Shown: positions 6,116 through 13,779 of the stretch, piece by piece
How the letters are laid out: each line of letters begins with the position of its first letter
Numbering within the stretch: position 1 is the first letter of the stretch
Assembly (NCBI GenBank): GCA_023128035.1
Contig: JAGMES010000112.1
Span: forward strand, 1-13,779
Length of the DNA stretch: 13,779 nucleotides
From: Halanaerobiales bacterium
GTDB lineage: Bacteria; Bacillota_F; Halanaerobiia; DY22613
Direction of reading: 5' to 3'
Program-made: the position numbers and the translations under genes
The notes under the pieces: generated by a model
What the model was told of the DNA's origin: nothing
Seen by the model: only the letters and a program-made list of their open reading frames with translations
Database searches by the model: none

Positions 6116-6976
6116 ATGAGATTAATTACTGTTTTTATAATTTTACTTTTGATTATGACTATAGGAGTAGTTGTATATGCTGAAGATTATGGAGAAGTTA
6201 TGGGTCAGAGACAGATTGTTTTTGTTCAAACTGGTGAAGGCTCTTTACAAGAGATCAACCCTGCTATTCGTGCCTTTACAGCAAGACAAGATGCCACAAA
6301 AGGAGTTTTTGTTCAGTATCTTAATTGGCTAAAAAACCTTTCATTTCAGAATAAAAAATTGAGTGAGCTAATTGAAGAAGATTTATTATTAAGAATGAAA
6401 GTTGAAAAGAATATATTTTTTAATTTTAATCTAGAAGAGACTGAATATCCTGATGGACGAGTAAAGATTCAGATGATTCGTCTTTGGAATGGAACAAATT
6501 TATCAAGTATTTTAGATCGCCTTTATCGGGAACGTGCTTATAATTTTAATGAAGATGGTCTTGGAGTAAACTCTTCGAAAGAAGAGTTACCAGGTTGGAA
6601 CCATGGAAGTGAAAATGGACCATCAGAAGATTTGGGCTATACAGGTATTATCATTGATACTCGCGGTCTTTTTGTCAAACCTTCAATGGCACCAAAAATT
6701 ATTGATAGTGATAAAGAAGAAGTTTACGGTACAATGAAGGCAGATCCAGCTTTTGTTATTGAGGTTGGGATAGTTGGATATGCATATACAATAGAAGAAG
6801 CACAGGTAGATGAGCGTGTTGGATCGAATCCTTTGGTGATTGAAGCGGTTGAAGCAACTGGGAATGCAAGAGATTATGCAATAATTACATTAAAAAACGC
6901 AATGCTAATACGTGAAATTAATAAAAATAGTGATATTTTGAATCGGTGTAGAATTATTTTTATAATTGATGAGTGA
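6116..6976 (+). CDS. Secreted protein with LPP20-like core, function unknown
   Basis: A 286-residue exported protein. Residues 1-22 form a signal peptide: MRLI, a hydrophobic core and VYA just before EDYG, a plausible signal peptidase I site. There is no Cys for lipid attachment, although relatives of this layout are often lipoproteins. The segment GYTGIIIDTRGL (174-185), followed by KPSMAPKI and VYG, resembles the pattern in LPP20/FlgP-type surface proteins (TG-hhhDARGL-x-KPA). This is resemblance from memory and not a search. The C-terminal quarter (FVIEVGIVGYAY, IEAVEATG, DYAIITL) continues that fold-like pattern. GGGAGAG at 6103-6109 supports ATG 6116; the reading frame also extends to TTG 6095, which lies upstream of the binding site. 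It is the last gene before a clear terminator and probably shares a transcript with pgsA. Confidence 0.85.
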   Translation: MRLITVFIILLLIMTIGVVVYAEDYGEVMGQRQIVFVQTGEGSLQEINPAIRAFTARQDATKGVFVQYLNWLKNLSFQNKKLSELIEEDLLLRMKVEKNIFFNFNLEETEYPDGRVKIQMIRLWNGTNLSSILDRLYRERAYNFNEDGLGVNSSKEELPGWNHGSENGPSEDLGYTGIIIDTRGLFVKPSMAPKIIDSDKEEVYGTMKADPAFVIEVGIVGYAYTIEEAQVDERVGSNPLVIEAVEATGNARDYAIITLKNAMLIREINKNSDILNRCRIIFIIDE

Positions 6977-6985
6977 TGGATATAA

Positions 6986-7015
6986 AGAGTACCGCTTAGG
7001 TGGTGCTCTTTTTTT
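6986..7015 (+). terminator. Rho-independent terminator
   Basis: AGAGTACC (6986-6993) pairs with GGTGCTCT (7002-7009) in an 8-bp stem with one G-U wobble and an 8-base loop. A T7 run follows (7009-7015). It lies 10 bases after the stop codon of the secreted-protein gene and closes the pgsA transcript, separating the housekeeping region from the defence-like cassette. Confidence 0.92.
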
Positions 7016-7084
7016 GTTTTACTGGATAAGCGCAGGGTAAAGGTAAATTTAGGAAAAGTTTTATATAGGAAAAACGTTCCTTTT

Positions 7085-7109
7085 CGAAAGTCAGCTCTGC
7101 GAACTTTCG
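7085..7109. repeat. Short inverted repeat (possible hairpin)
   Basis: CGAAAGT (7085-7091) and ACTTTCG (7103-7109) are perfect 7-base inverted repeats around an 11-base loop that itself contains CAG-CT-CTG. It is not followed by a T run, so it does not look like a terminator. It could be a small dispersed repeat, a protein site or an RNA hairpin. Confidence 0.4.
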
Positions 7110-7246
7110 TTCAACAAGTAATGACAATCCATGGGGATTTATGGGAAATATATGCCAATAACAATGGAAATGTCGAATAGTGGAAACGATATCTTTGTTA
7201 GTTAAAGTAAAATAAAGTATATAAAAGAGAATATAGTAATTAACAT

Positions 7247-7277
7247 TTGTCAATTATAGTTAAATTATCCATATAAA
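7247..7277 (+). promoter_or_regulatory. Weak promoter candidate for the defence-like operon
   Basis: TTGTCA (7247-7252) and TATAAA (7272-7277) each match five of six consensus bases, but the spacer is 19 bases, longer than ideal. It would leave a leader of about 150 bases before the methyltransferase-like gene. In DNA this AT-rich, chance matches are common. Confidence 0.3.
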
Positions 7278-7432
7278 GATGTAATTTTGTCTCTGATTTT
7301 GGTTTTTCATGAGTGATGAAAAGTTTCTAAAAAAAAATTAGACTTCGACAATGGTTGACATTATATCTAAAGGTAATTTCAGGTAAAACGAAGAATTAAA
7401 TTGTGTAAAAGCGAAATATGAGGGTGAGAAAA

Positions 7433-9349
7433 ATGGCTATTTGGAAACAAACTTCATTATTTGTATATACAGAAAATCAAACATTGGAGAATATTGTGCC
7501 ATCAATCAGAATTTTTGGTGAGCCAACTCCTTATGCTCTAGTTCAGAGAGGCATAGAAAAATTTACAAATACAGGAGATATAATTTTAGATTGTTGTTGT
7601 GGAAGTGGTACTACTGGAATTGCTGCTCTGAAGATGAATAGAAAAGCTATATTAAGTGATTTAAATCAACTTGCGATTTTGACCTCAAAAAGTCTATTTA
7701 GCTTTTTTGATTATAATCGAGTGAATTTTTTATGGCGACAAATAAGAGAGGGTTCTGTAGAAGGAGAAATGAAAGCTGTGAAAGGGTGGGATGCATTTTT
7801 AAAAAACCCTATTCCTTTAATCCCATCATTTAAACGAATTTCAAATAGACATATTCAAAATATTTCAGAACTTTATGACGAAGAAGATCTTAAAATATTA
7901 AAAAGTATTTATTCAGGGATTCTTGAAATTCAAGATCAATCTTCTCGAATTTTTTTAGAGGTAATATTTTATAACATACTTATTGAATCTTCACAATTAG
8001 CAATCAGTAGAAATGGTCGCTCTTTTTACTTGCCTAAGCGGCAACAAAATAAAGACCCAATTGATCTATTTCAAAAGAAGTTTGATCTTTTTTTAAGATA
8101 TAAAAGTTTAATTAGAGAACAATTAGCGAGAAATTTTTCCTGGACTCCTAAAATTATAGTTTCTTCCGCTCGTAATTTGGATTATTTGGAAGAAGAGAGT
8201 GTTGATTATGTATCAATACATCTACCAGATATCAATGGATATAGGGAGGGTGATATGAGCTATCTCGGCGAATTGCTATTTGGAGATGTTACCAATTATG
8301 AAGAGGAAATTACCCTTGAACTAGATTATAAAGGCCGATATAGACTGATAGTGGATTTGACAAAATTATTTAAAGAAATTGAGCGAGTATTAAAAGAAAA
8401 GGGATATTTAACTCTAATCTTTGCAGGGCATCATGCTTTATTCTCTTTAATTGTGAAAGTAGCCCAAAATGAAGGGTGGAATATAATCCAGGAGGAAGTT
8501 GAGATTATGAATGGTATATTAAAAAATCAGTATCCTCTCATTAGTTTGACATTACAAAAGCAAAAACAACATACGGTTCTTGGAGCTTTAAATAAGATGA
8601 AGTTTGAGACATTGTATGATACAGAAGAAGCAATTTTAAGAAAAATTGATCAATATTTAACTCAATTTAAGACAGCTACTACAGAGAAGATTCAAAAATA
8701 CCTAATCGAAAATTATTTACATGATTGTTTGATTGAAAAACCTTTAGAATCACTTTTAGAAGAGAATTATCTTTGGTCAGGCAAATATTGGATAAAACCA
8801 TCATCGGAACAGAGAGAAAAACTTTTTCAGCTAAGAAGAAAAATGATAAAAAAAGATTTTCACAAGTTTGTTTCTGAGATGGTCTATCATTTTCTAAATA
8901 GCGAGAAAAGACAGATAAGTTATAATGATTTGATCAAACGTTTTATGAAGTTAAAACCAAGACAGATTTTTCATACTCCTTATTATCGTCTATATATGGA
9001 ACAGTGTGAAAAAAGGGAGATAAAGCTTTATCAATTGATTCAAGAATTTTTTGAGGAAGAGAAAAAAGATACTTTTGATAGTCTGTCAAAAGTACTTAAA
9101 CGAATTCTTAAAGAGGAATCTCCATTTAGTGAGATATTAAAAGGTGAATCAATTGGGCTTTCTGAATGGACAGCAGATGATTTTTTCAAAATTTATTTGG
9201 ACCTTTATGAGAAAGCAAAAAAAACGAAAAATGTTAACCATGCTCGGGAATTTGGTGAAAAGGTTCTTAATCTTTTAGAACAAGTAAAATATTTAGACAA
9301 TAGGAAAAGAGAGAAGATTCGAGATTATATTAAAAGGAGTGAAAGGTGA
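7433..9349 (+). CDS. DNA methyltransferase-like protein with degenerate catalytic motif, first gene of a BREX-like cassette
   Basis: A 638-residue cytoplasmic protein. Its first 380 residues look like a Rossmann-fold amino-methyltransferase of the TRM11/DNA-methylase type: EPTPYALVQRGIEKF leads into motif I LDCCCGSGTTG (52-62) and an acidic SDLN (Asp76). Motif IV, normally (D/N/S)PPY after a V-D-hydrophobic strand, is expected at VDYVSIHLPD (257-266). The key four residues are HLPD there, and no other D/N/S-PPY occurs in the protein. SAM binding is therefore plausible but methylation doubtful. Residues about 395-465 look like a winged-helix-type segment, followed by a long charged helical region to the end with no motif I know. 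ATG 7433 has AGGGTG 6 bases upstream; ATG 7418 has no binding site. The stop overlaps the next start (TGATG). It may be a sensor or DNA-recognition subunit and not a modifier (inference). Confidence 0.88.
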   Translation: MAIWKQTSLFVYTENQTLENIVPSIRIFGEPTPYALVQRGIEKFTNTGDIILDCCCGSGTTGIAALKMNRKAILSDLNQLAILTSKSLFSFFDYNRVNFLWRQIREGSVEGEMKAVKGWDAFLKNPIPLIPSFKRISNRHIQNISELYDEEDLKILKSIYSGILEIQDQSSRIFLEVIFYNILIESSQLAISRNGRSFYLPKRQQNKDPIDLFQKKFDLFLRYKSLIREQLARNFSWTPKIIVSSARNLDYLEEESVDYVSIHLPDINGYREGDMSYLGELLFGDVTNYEEEITLELDYKGRYRLIVDLTKLFKEIERVLKEKGYLTLIFAGHHALFSLIVKVAQNEGWNIIQEEVEIMNGILKNQYPLISLTLQKQKQHTVLGALNKMKFETLYDTEEAILRKIDQYLTQFKTATTEKIQKYLIENYLHDCLIEKPLESLLEENYLWSGKYWIKPSSEQREKLFQLRRKMIKKDFHKFVSEMVYHFLNSEKRQISYNDLIKRFMKLKPRQIFHTPYYRLYMEQCEKREIKLYQLIQEFFEEEKKDTFDSLSKVLKRILKEESPFSEILKGESIGLSEWTADDFFKIYLDLYEKAKKTKNVNHAREFGEKVLNLLEQVKYLDNRKREKIRDYIKRSER

Positions 9350-10089
9350 TGGTAACAAAAATTAGATCTATAACTTTTTCACCAAATATACTAGAAACGG
9401 TTAACTATTTAGAATGTGAAGTACGAGGAGAGATTTTTGAAAGAAAGCGTAAAACCAAAGAGATTGAAGAATTATATTTCAATTCCACTGAGTCTCATCG
9501 CAACAATCTTTTGCGTTTGGTTAAAGCTATGGGAGATCAACCTGCAATTCGACAGATTATCTTTTTTCATTATCTTATTAATGAACCTATGATGGCGGAA
9601 ATGTTTTTAAGATATATTTACCCAGGGTTTCAGAATAAACGTTATGTATTCAAGGAAAAGGAATTGAAATTTTTTATGGCTCAGTTAGGATTGAATCAAG
9701 AAGAACAGAGTGGGACTTTAAAATTTTTTTACAAAGCCCTAATAGAAGCGAAGATGCTTAAATCGCAAGGAAATATAAAATATCTTGAATATCAACGTCC
9801 TTCGGTGGAAGCTATTGCTTATGCGTTTTATGCAGAGTATGCGGATGGTTTTGCTGCAGCTAATCGATTTGCATTAAAAAATCCACCACTTAAGCAAATT
9901 ACGGAGCAGGCAGCGTTTTCAGCGTATTTGCTACTAGAACCACGTTTAGTGCCGATGATGTTAGAAGCGTGTAGGATAAAGAATTATATCAGTCTTGAAG
10001 CAAGGGGAGGTCTTCATCAGTACGCATTGATTTATCAAGATTTAACTGGATTAGTCGATTTTATAGTTGGAGGAGGTTGTCGTGGATGA
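9349..10089 (+). CDS. Helical protein, possibly BrxA-like (DUF1819)
   Basis: A 246-residue soluble, mostly helical protein without an obvious enzymatic motif, membrane segment or signal peptide. The middle part ([14 protein letters not shown] at 101-114, then [17 protein letters not shown] at 121-137) resembles the segment of BrxA-type proteins that runs from an aspartate/phenylalanine-rich helix to T-x-KL-x-x-x-h-x-EAG-hL. BrxA is a small DNA-binding accessory protein of BREX phage-defence systems. BrxA is usually nearer 200 residues, and the similarity is from memory, so the family name is tentative. AGGAG at 9335-9339 is 9 bases before ATG 9349; a GTG at 9346 in the same frame is an alternative. 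Both ends overlap the neighbouring genes (TGATG upstream, ATGA downstream), so the three proteins are probably made in fixed proportions. Confidence 0.8.
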   Translation: MVTKIRSITFSPNILETVNYLECEVRGEIFERKRKTKEIEELYFNSTESHRNNLLRLVKAMGDQPAIRQIIFFHYLINEPMMAEMFLRYIYPGFQNKRYVFKEKELKFFMAQLGLNQEEQSGTLKFFYKALIEAKMLKSQGNIKYLEYQRPSVEAIAYAFYAEYADGFAAANRFALKNPPLKQITEQAAFSAYLLLEPRLVPMMLEACRIKNYISLEARGGLHQYALIYQDLTGLVDFIVGGGCRG

Positions 10090-13000
10090 TAATCAAAGAT
10101 TTGGTTCCATTACCTGAACGTCCTGAGACAGTGATTACTATGGATGAAGCGATTTCAAGAAAAAGGCATGAGACTATTGAAAGTTATGTTATCACACCGA
10201 ATGTTGAACATCTCTTAATAAAGGTTCTTAGCCATGTAATAAACGGGGTTGGACAAGGATTCTGGGTAATGGGGGCATATGGGGCAGGAAAATCCCATTT
10301 TATGTCCTTCCTAACACTGTTATTGCAAAATGTGGAAAATTGTTGGATTGATTTAAGCTCAGATTTTAGGAAAAAATTTCAGCGATTAATGAGAGAGAAA
10401 AAGATTCTAACGATAAACTTTACTTTAACAGAAGTTACTAACTTGAAAGAAAAATTATTTCAAGCTATAGAAGAAGCCTTTGTAGAGCACGGGATTTCTT
10501 TTCAGATTCGTGATGATCAGCGGATTATTGATAATTTTATTAATAAAAATTGGCAAGCGATTCGGCATGAAGATTTTTATGAATTTTTGAGAGAGACTGA
10601 AAATATTAGTGTTAATAAATGGGAAAATATTTTGGCTAATCAAGTTAGTGAAGCAGCACGAATTGTTATTTTATATTTGCAAAGAGTAGGATTTTTCTCA
10701 GCAAAAGAATATCGGGAAGTGGTTTATCCTAGCATTCAGGAAGGACTTCTAAAGATTACTGAAGCAGTTCATGAACATTTTGATGGCTTGGCAATTTTTG
10801 TAGATGAGTTATCTCATTATTTGATTAAACGTCAGCAACTTGGTAGATTGGCTGAGGATTTAGAGATTTTGCAGTCACTAGGGCAAAGATTGAAAAATGA
10901 ACCAATTTGGTTTATGGCTGCAGCTCAGGAGAACCCTGGTTCGATTCTAGAATCGGATCAATATTTAAATCAGGAGGAAGAGAAAGTAAAGGATCGTTTC
11001 ATCCAATTGATTCTCTCAAGGATTAATATTGAGGAAATTTTAGAAAAGCGGATAGCAATCAAGAGTTTGGAATCAAAACTAGAAATTCGAGAATTGTATC
11101 AAGATTTTGAAGATGAGTTTCCTGAACTTTTAAAGCATGTAACTGAAGATGAGTTTATTCGACTTTATCCATTCCATCGGACTTTTGTGGATTGTTTGAT
11201 GCGGTTAGCAGAATATGCATCAAGGGATCGGACGGTGGTTGAGGAGCTATGGGTGACACTGGCTCTTGCTCAGGATAAAGCAGTAACGGAATTAGTGACT
11301 GTGGATCAATTATTTGATAGTTTTGCTGATACGTTACTTAAGCCTCGTTTTCGCGACTATTATGATATTTATTTTGATACATTTCAGCCGATTATTGATG
11401 CAAAAGACTATCGTTTGAATAGAAGGATATCACATAAGTTGATTAAAGCTTTGGTTATTCTGGCCATCTGTAAGCAGAATGGGAAGACTTCTAGGGAGCT
11501 GGCCCATATTTTGATGGAGGGAATGGGTTTAGGAGTAGCAACTAATCTAGCTTATGAAGAGATTTTAGAGATTCTGGAAGAATTATTGATTCTGGGAAAA
11601 GGAAAACATCTTCGATTTTCCAAAGCAGTTGATCCTTTGGAGCGCATTTATGAACTTGATCCTTCTGATAGTGGATTTTCAATAGAACATGAAATTCAAA
11701 GTAGAATGGAGAATATCTCTGATCAAGATTTAGCCAGATTGATCAATGATTTATTGAATAATCATAAAGATCTTTTTGAAAATCAAAATATTTCCTGGAA
11801 TCAGATTACACCTATGGAGGTAATGTGGCGAAATACAGTGCGTTGTGGAAAGATGATTTTGACTGAAATTAGCAAGAGTAAAGAATTAATTTCTTTTGAT
11901 CCAGCAAGAGATGGTCTGGATTTTGAATTAGTGGTAGGATTACCTCATTACAATAGGCGAATTGATTTGGAAGAACATCTTTTAAATCTTTGGAATGATG
12001 ATCCTCGATCACTTATTTGGTTACCTGCTGACCTGGATGGTTTTAGTTTCAACAAATTGAAACGATATGCAGCAGTGAAGTATCTATTAGATGAAAAATA
12101 TTGTCATCCTGAAAGAGAAGAAGAGTTACAAAAAAGTGGACAATTAATGGCTGAAATTGATGATTTACTAAAAAAAGCTCAATTAATTGTACAAAATGCT
12201 TATTTTCAGGGATCGATCTTTAATTGTAACAAAGTATATGAACCGTTAACTCCTTTTCGTTCAATGGATGAGATTTTAAGTGAAATTATTAATGATATCT
12301 TTAATCAAGTTTACTCAAGTCATCCGAAGTTTGGCAAAAAAATTACACGATTTCAGACCAATAAATTAATTCGCGAATTTGTTATCCCAGGACAAGCAAG
12401 AATGGTATTAAAAGAAATTCAAACTCTGGCTAAACCTCTGCAGATTGTTGAAGAAAAGGATGGGGAAGCTTATCTAATTTCTAGCTCTCCGTATATTAAT
12501 GAAATCCTGATGAAAGTTGAAGATGGAGGTAAACATTCAATATCTGATGAACTTTATCCCATTCTTCGCCAGGTGCCATATGGTATTCAAGAACATATTT
12601 TTGAAGTTTTAATGGCAGTAATGATCGTCAAGGGAGAATGTCGAGGACGAGATAAGGCAGGTGGATTAATTACTAGTCAGAATCTTATAACAGATATGGA
12701 ATCTGGTGACAAAACTTTGATTAATCAAATTTACTTTCTTGAAAAAGGTGATCTTATAGAAGCAAATTTATGGCCAGAGTATGTAGAAATGATGCAGGTA
12801 TTGTTTCCAGAAATTAATCCCCAAAGATCTATCGTGAATCAAGATAAGATGTGGAACCAGAATCGAAATTTGCAGGGAGAACTCATTGATGAAATTGAGC
12901 AAGGGATAAAGGTTATGACCTATTTTTGCCATGCGATTGACCAGGGCGAGAAGGTTAGGGAAATCGTTAAACCATTATTAAAATTGCGACATCTTTTAGA

Positions 13001-13779
13001 CGGTGAATATTATCACAGAGATTATCAATCTCATCAGGGATTGATCCGAATGCGTAGAGCTATCAAGGAGACTTATTCCAGTATTGAGCATTTTCGCATG
13101 GAATATAAGCTAGTTAAGCAAATGCTCTATTTTATAAATCGGCGTAAAGATCAGGAGTTAATCCAATATTATCATTATCTTAAAGAGATTAATTTGCCTT
13201 TGAGAGGTTATGAAAATATTAAGATTGCAGTTTTAACAATACGCAATAAGTTTAATCACCTCAACCGTTTAATTGTGGAAAATGAGGCTTATAATAACAT
13301 TATAGCAGATTTACAAAATCTTCAGCGCAGATATATATCTACTTATATGGAAGAACATTTTCGTTTTCATGAAGAAGTTTCCAACTTTAACGCTCAATTG
13401 AAAGGACTGCCTGAATATCAATCTCTTACTTTATTAGATAGCATTAGAGCAATTAAGGTAGCTTACAATCTTAAACCGATAAAACGATATATTGATAATT
13501 TCTTTCCTGCAAAATGCACAACAAAAAATTTAACTGAAATTTTAGAAAAAAAACCAATATGTAGTTGTGAATTTAGATTAGGAGACCCATTTAATTCTCC
13601 ACCTTTTGACAAGATTGCTCCTATGTTGAGAAAAGGAATCCGAGAATATGTTGACCAGTTCCAAAATACTCGACGCTTTAGGGATTATTTAGAAAATTAT
13701 TTAGAAAAACATCCTAAAAGTCAGATTAGAGAGTTACTCACAGTGAATTTGAATGATCTGACTCGAAGTATTGAATTAA
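10086..13779 (+). CDS. Large P-loop ATPase of the PglY/BrxC (DUF6079/DUF499-like) type, incomplete at window end
   Basis: At least 1231 residues, still open when the window ends. The start [23 protein letters not shown] and YVITPN resemble the opening of PglY/DUF6079 proteins (IKDL-h-LP ... YVVTP). Walker A is GAYGAGKSH (63-71) and Walker B is LAIFVDE (235-241). A strand with a polar end (IWFMAAAQE) and DRF...R-h-x-K follow, as in STAND/AAA-like ATPases of this group. The remaining 900 residues are helical, with Cys1144 and a CSC (Cys1159, Cys1161) that may bind metal. In BREX systems this ATPase is a large essential component. ATG 10086 overlaps the upstream stop (ATGA) and GGAGGAGG lies a few bases before it. 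A GTG at 10082 is in another frame that stops after 11 codons. No frameshift was found. The partner genes should lie downstream. Confidence 0.92.
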   Translation, partial: MIIKDLVPLPERPETVITMDEAISRKRHETIESYVITPNVEHLLIKVLSHVINGVGQGFWVMGAYGAGKSHFMSFLTLLLQNVENCWIDLSSDFRKKFQRLMREKKILTINFTLTEVTNLKEKLFQAIEEAFVEHGISFQIRDDQRIIDNFINKNWQAIRHEDFYEFLRETENISVNKWENILANQVSEAARIVILYLQRVGFFSAKEYREVVYPSIQEGLLKITEAVHEHFDGLAIFVDELSHYLIKRQQLGRLAEDLEILQSLGQRLKNEPIWFMAAAQENPGSILESDQYLNQEEEKVKDRFIQLILSRINIEEILEKRIAIKSLESKLEIRELYQDFEDEFPELLKHVTEDEFIRLYPFHRTFVDCLMRLAEYASRDRTVVEELWVTLALAQDKAVTELVTVDQLFDSFADTLLKPRFRDYYDIYFDTFQPIIDAKDYRLNRRISHKLIKALVILAICKQNGKTSRELAHILMEGMGLGVATNLAYEEILEILEELLILGKGKHLRFSKAVDPLERIYELDPSDSGFSIEHEIQSRMENISDQDLARLINDLLNNHKDLFENQNISWNQITPMEVMWRNTVRCGKMILTEISKSKELISFDPARDGLDFELVVGLPHYNRRIDLEEHLLNLWNDDPRSLIWLPADLDGFSFNKLKRYAAVKYLLDEKYCHPEREEELQKSGQLMAEIDDLLKKAQLIVQNAYFQGSIFNCNKVYEPLTPFRSMDEILSEIINDIFNQVYSSHPKFGKKITRFQTNKLIREFVIPGQARMVLKEIQTLAKPLQIVEEKDGEAYLISSSPYINEILMKVEDGGKHSISDELYPILRQVPYGIQEHIFEVLMAVMIVKGECRGRDKAGGLITSQNLITDMESGDKTLINQIYFLEKGDLIEANLWPEYVEMMQVLFPEINPQRSIVNQDKMWNQNRNLQGELIDEIEQGIKVMTYFCHAIDQGEKVREIVKPLLKLRHLLDGEYYHRDYQSHQGLIRMRRAIKETYSSIEHFRMEYKLVKQMLYFINRRKDQELIQYYHYLKEINLPLRGYENIKIAVLTIRNKFNHLNRLIVENEAYNNIIADLQNLQRRYISTYMEEHFRFHEEVSNFNAQLKGLPEYQSLTLLDSIRAIKVAYNLKPIKRYIDNFFPAKCTTKNLTEILEKKPICSCEFRLGDPFNSPPFDKIAPMLRKGIREYVDQFQNTRRFRDYLENYLEKHPKSQIRELLTVNLNDLTRSIEL

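Larger units (their letters stand above)
7021..7432. other. Non-coding gap before the defence-like cassette
   Basis: About 410 bases without a gene I accept. An 85-codon frame on the minus strand (6996-7253) would read through the terminator, has no credible ribosome binding site and encodes nothing I recognise. The gap holds an inverted repeat at 7085-7109, a weak promoter candidate at 7247-7277 and an isolated TTGACA at 7355-7360 without a suitable -10 box. It may contain the left boundary of an inserted island, but I saw no integrase, tRNA end or matched direct repeats that would prove it. Confidence 0.55.

Noticed and set aside
6996..7253. 85-codon minus-strand frame
   Set aside because: It overlaps the terminator, has no credible ribosome binding site, and its product shows no recognisable family; most likely chance, although copies elsewhere in the genome would change this view.
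7355..7360. TTGACA as -35 box of the defence-like operon
   Set aside because: No acceptable -10 hexamer occurs 15-19 bases downstream (17 bases downstream reads TTCAGG).
10082..10117. GTG 10082 as start of the large ATPase gene
   Set aside because: That frame stops after 11 codons; ATG 10086 opens the long frame and overlaps the upstream stop codon.
13777..13779. TAA at the very end of the window as the ATPase stop codon
   Set aside because: It is in another frame; the ATPase frame reads ...SIEL and remains open, so the gene continues past the window.
1..13779. CRISPR array, tRNA or rRNA genes
   Set aside because: No regularly spaced direct repeats, cloverleaf-like segments or rRNA-like stretches were seen in any intergenic region.

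Overview
The window looks like chromosomal DNA from a low-GC, Gram-positive-type anaerobe (Firmicutes). The coding regions are AT-rich, ribosome binding sites are strong and purine-rich (AGGAGG/GGAGGTGA), and promoters are of the TTGACA/TATAAT type. The protein families fit a Clostridia or Halanaerobiales-like organism, but that placement is an inference from style and not from a marker gene. All genes I accept are on the + strand. No rRNA, tRNA or CRISPR array was seen.

Positions 1-2832 are a housekeeping RNA-modification cluster. A promoter (31-58) precedes an RsmF/NOL1-type rRNA cytosine-C5 methyltransferase (101-1477), an RluA-family pseudouridine synthase (1497-2465) and a small membrane protein (2494-2832). 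An extremely AT-rich gap of about 300 bases follows, with long T and A tracts. It ends in a perfect 14-bp palindrome directly upstream of a full-consensus promoter.

Positions 3140-4159 are a compact three-gene unit: a tandem helix-turn-helix (XRE-type) regulator, a 63-residue ORF with a CxxC motif, and a 105-residue conserved-looking protein with a CxxC motif. The last two overlap by ATGA. A nested inverted repeat (4183-4293) lies between this unit and the next gene. It resembles a palindrome-bounded IS200/IS605-type remnant or a structured leader RNA.

Positions 4332-6976 are again ordinary chromosome: an M42-family metallo-aminopeptidase/glucanase, a CDP-alcohol phosphatidyltransferase (PgsA-like), and a secreted protein with an LPP20-like core. 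A clear Rho-independent terminator (6986-7015) closes this run.

After a non-coding gap of about 410 bases, positions 7433-13779 hold a tightly coupled cassette that looks like a phage-defence operon of the BREX type or a relative. It contains a two-part DNA methyltransferase-like protein, a 246-residue helical protein that may be BrxA-like (DUF1819), and a very large P-loop ATPase of the PglY/BrxC (DUF6079/DUF499-like) type that runs off the window end. The notable point is that the methyltransferase keeps a good SAM-binding motif I, while the place where the catalytic (D/N/S)PPY motif IV should be reads HLPD. The protein may therefore bind SAM or DNA without methylating. Diagnostic partners such as PglZ, a helicase or BrxL would have to lie downstream of the window.
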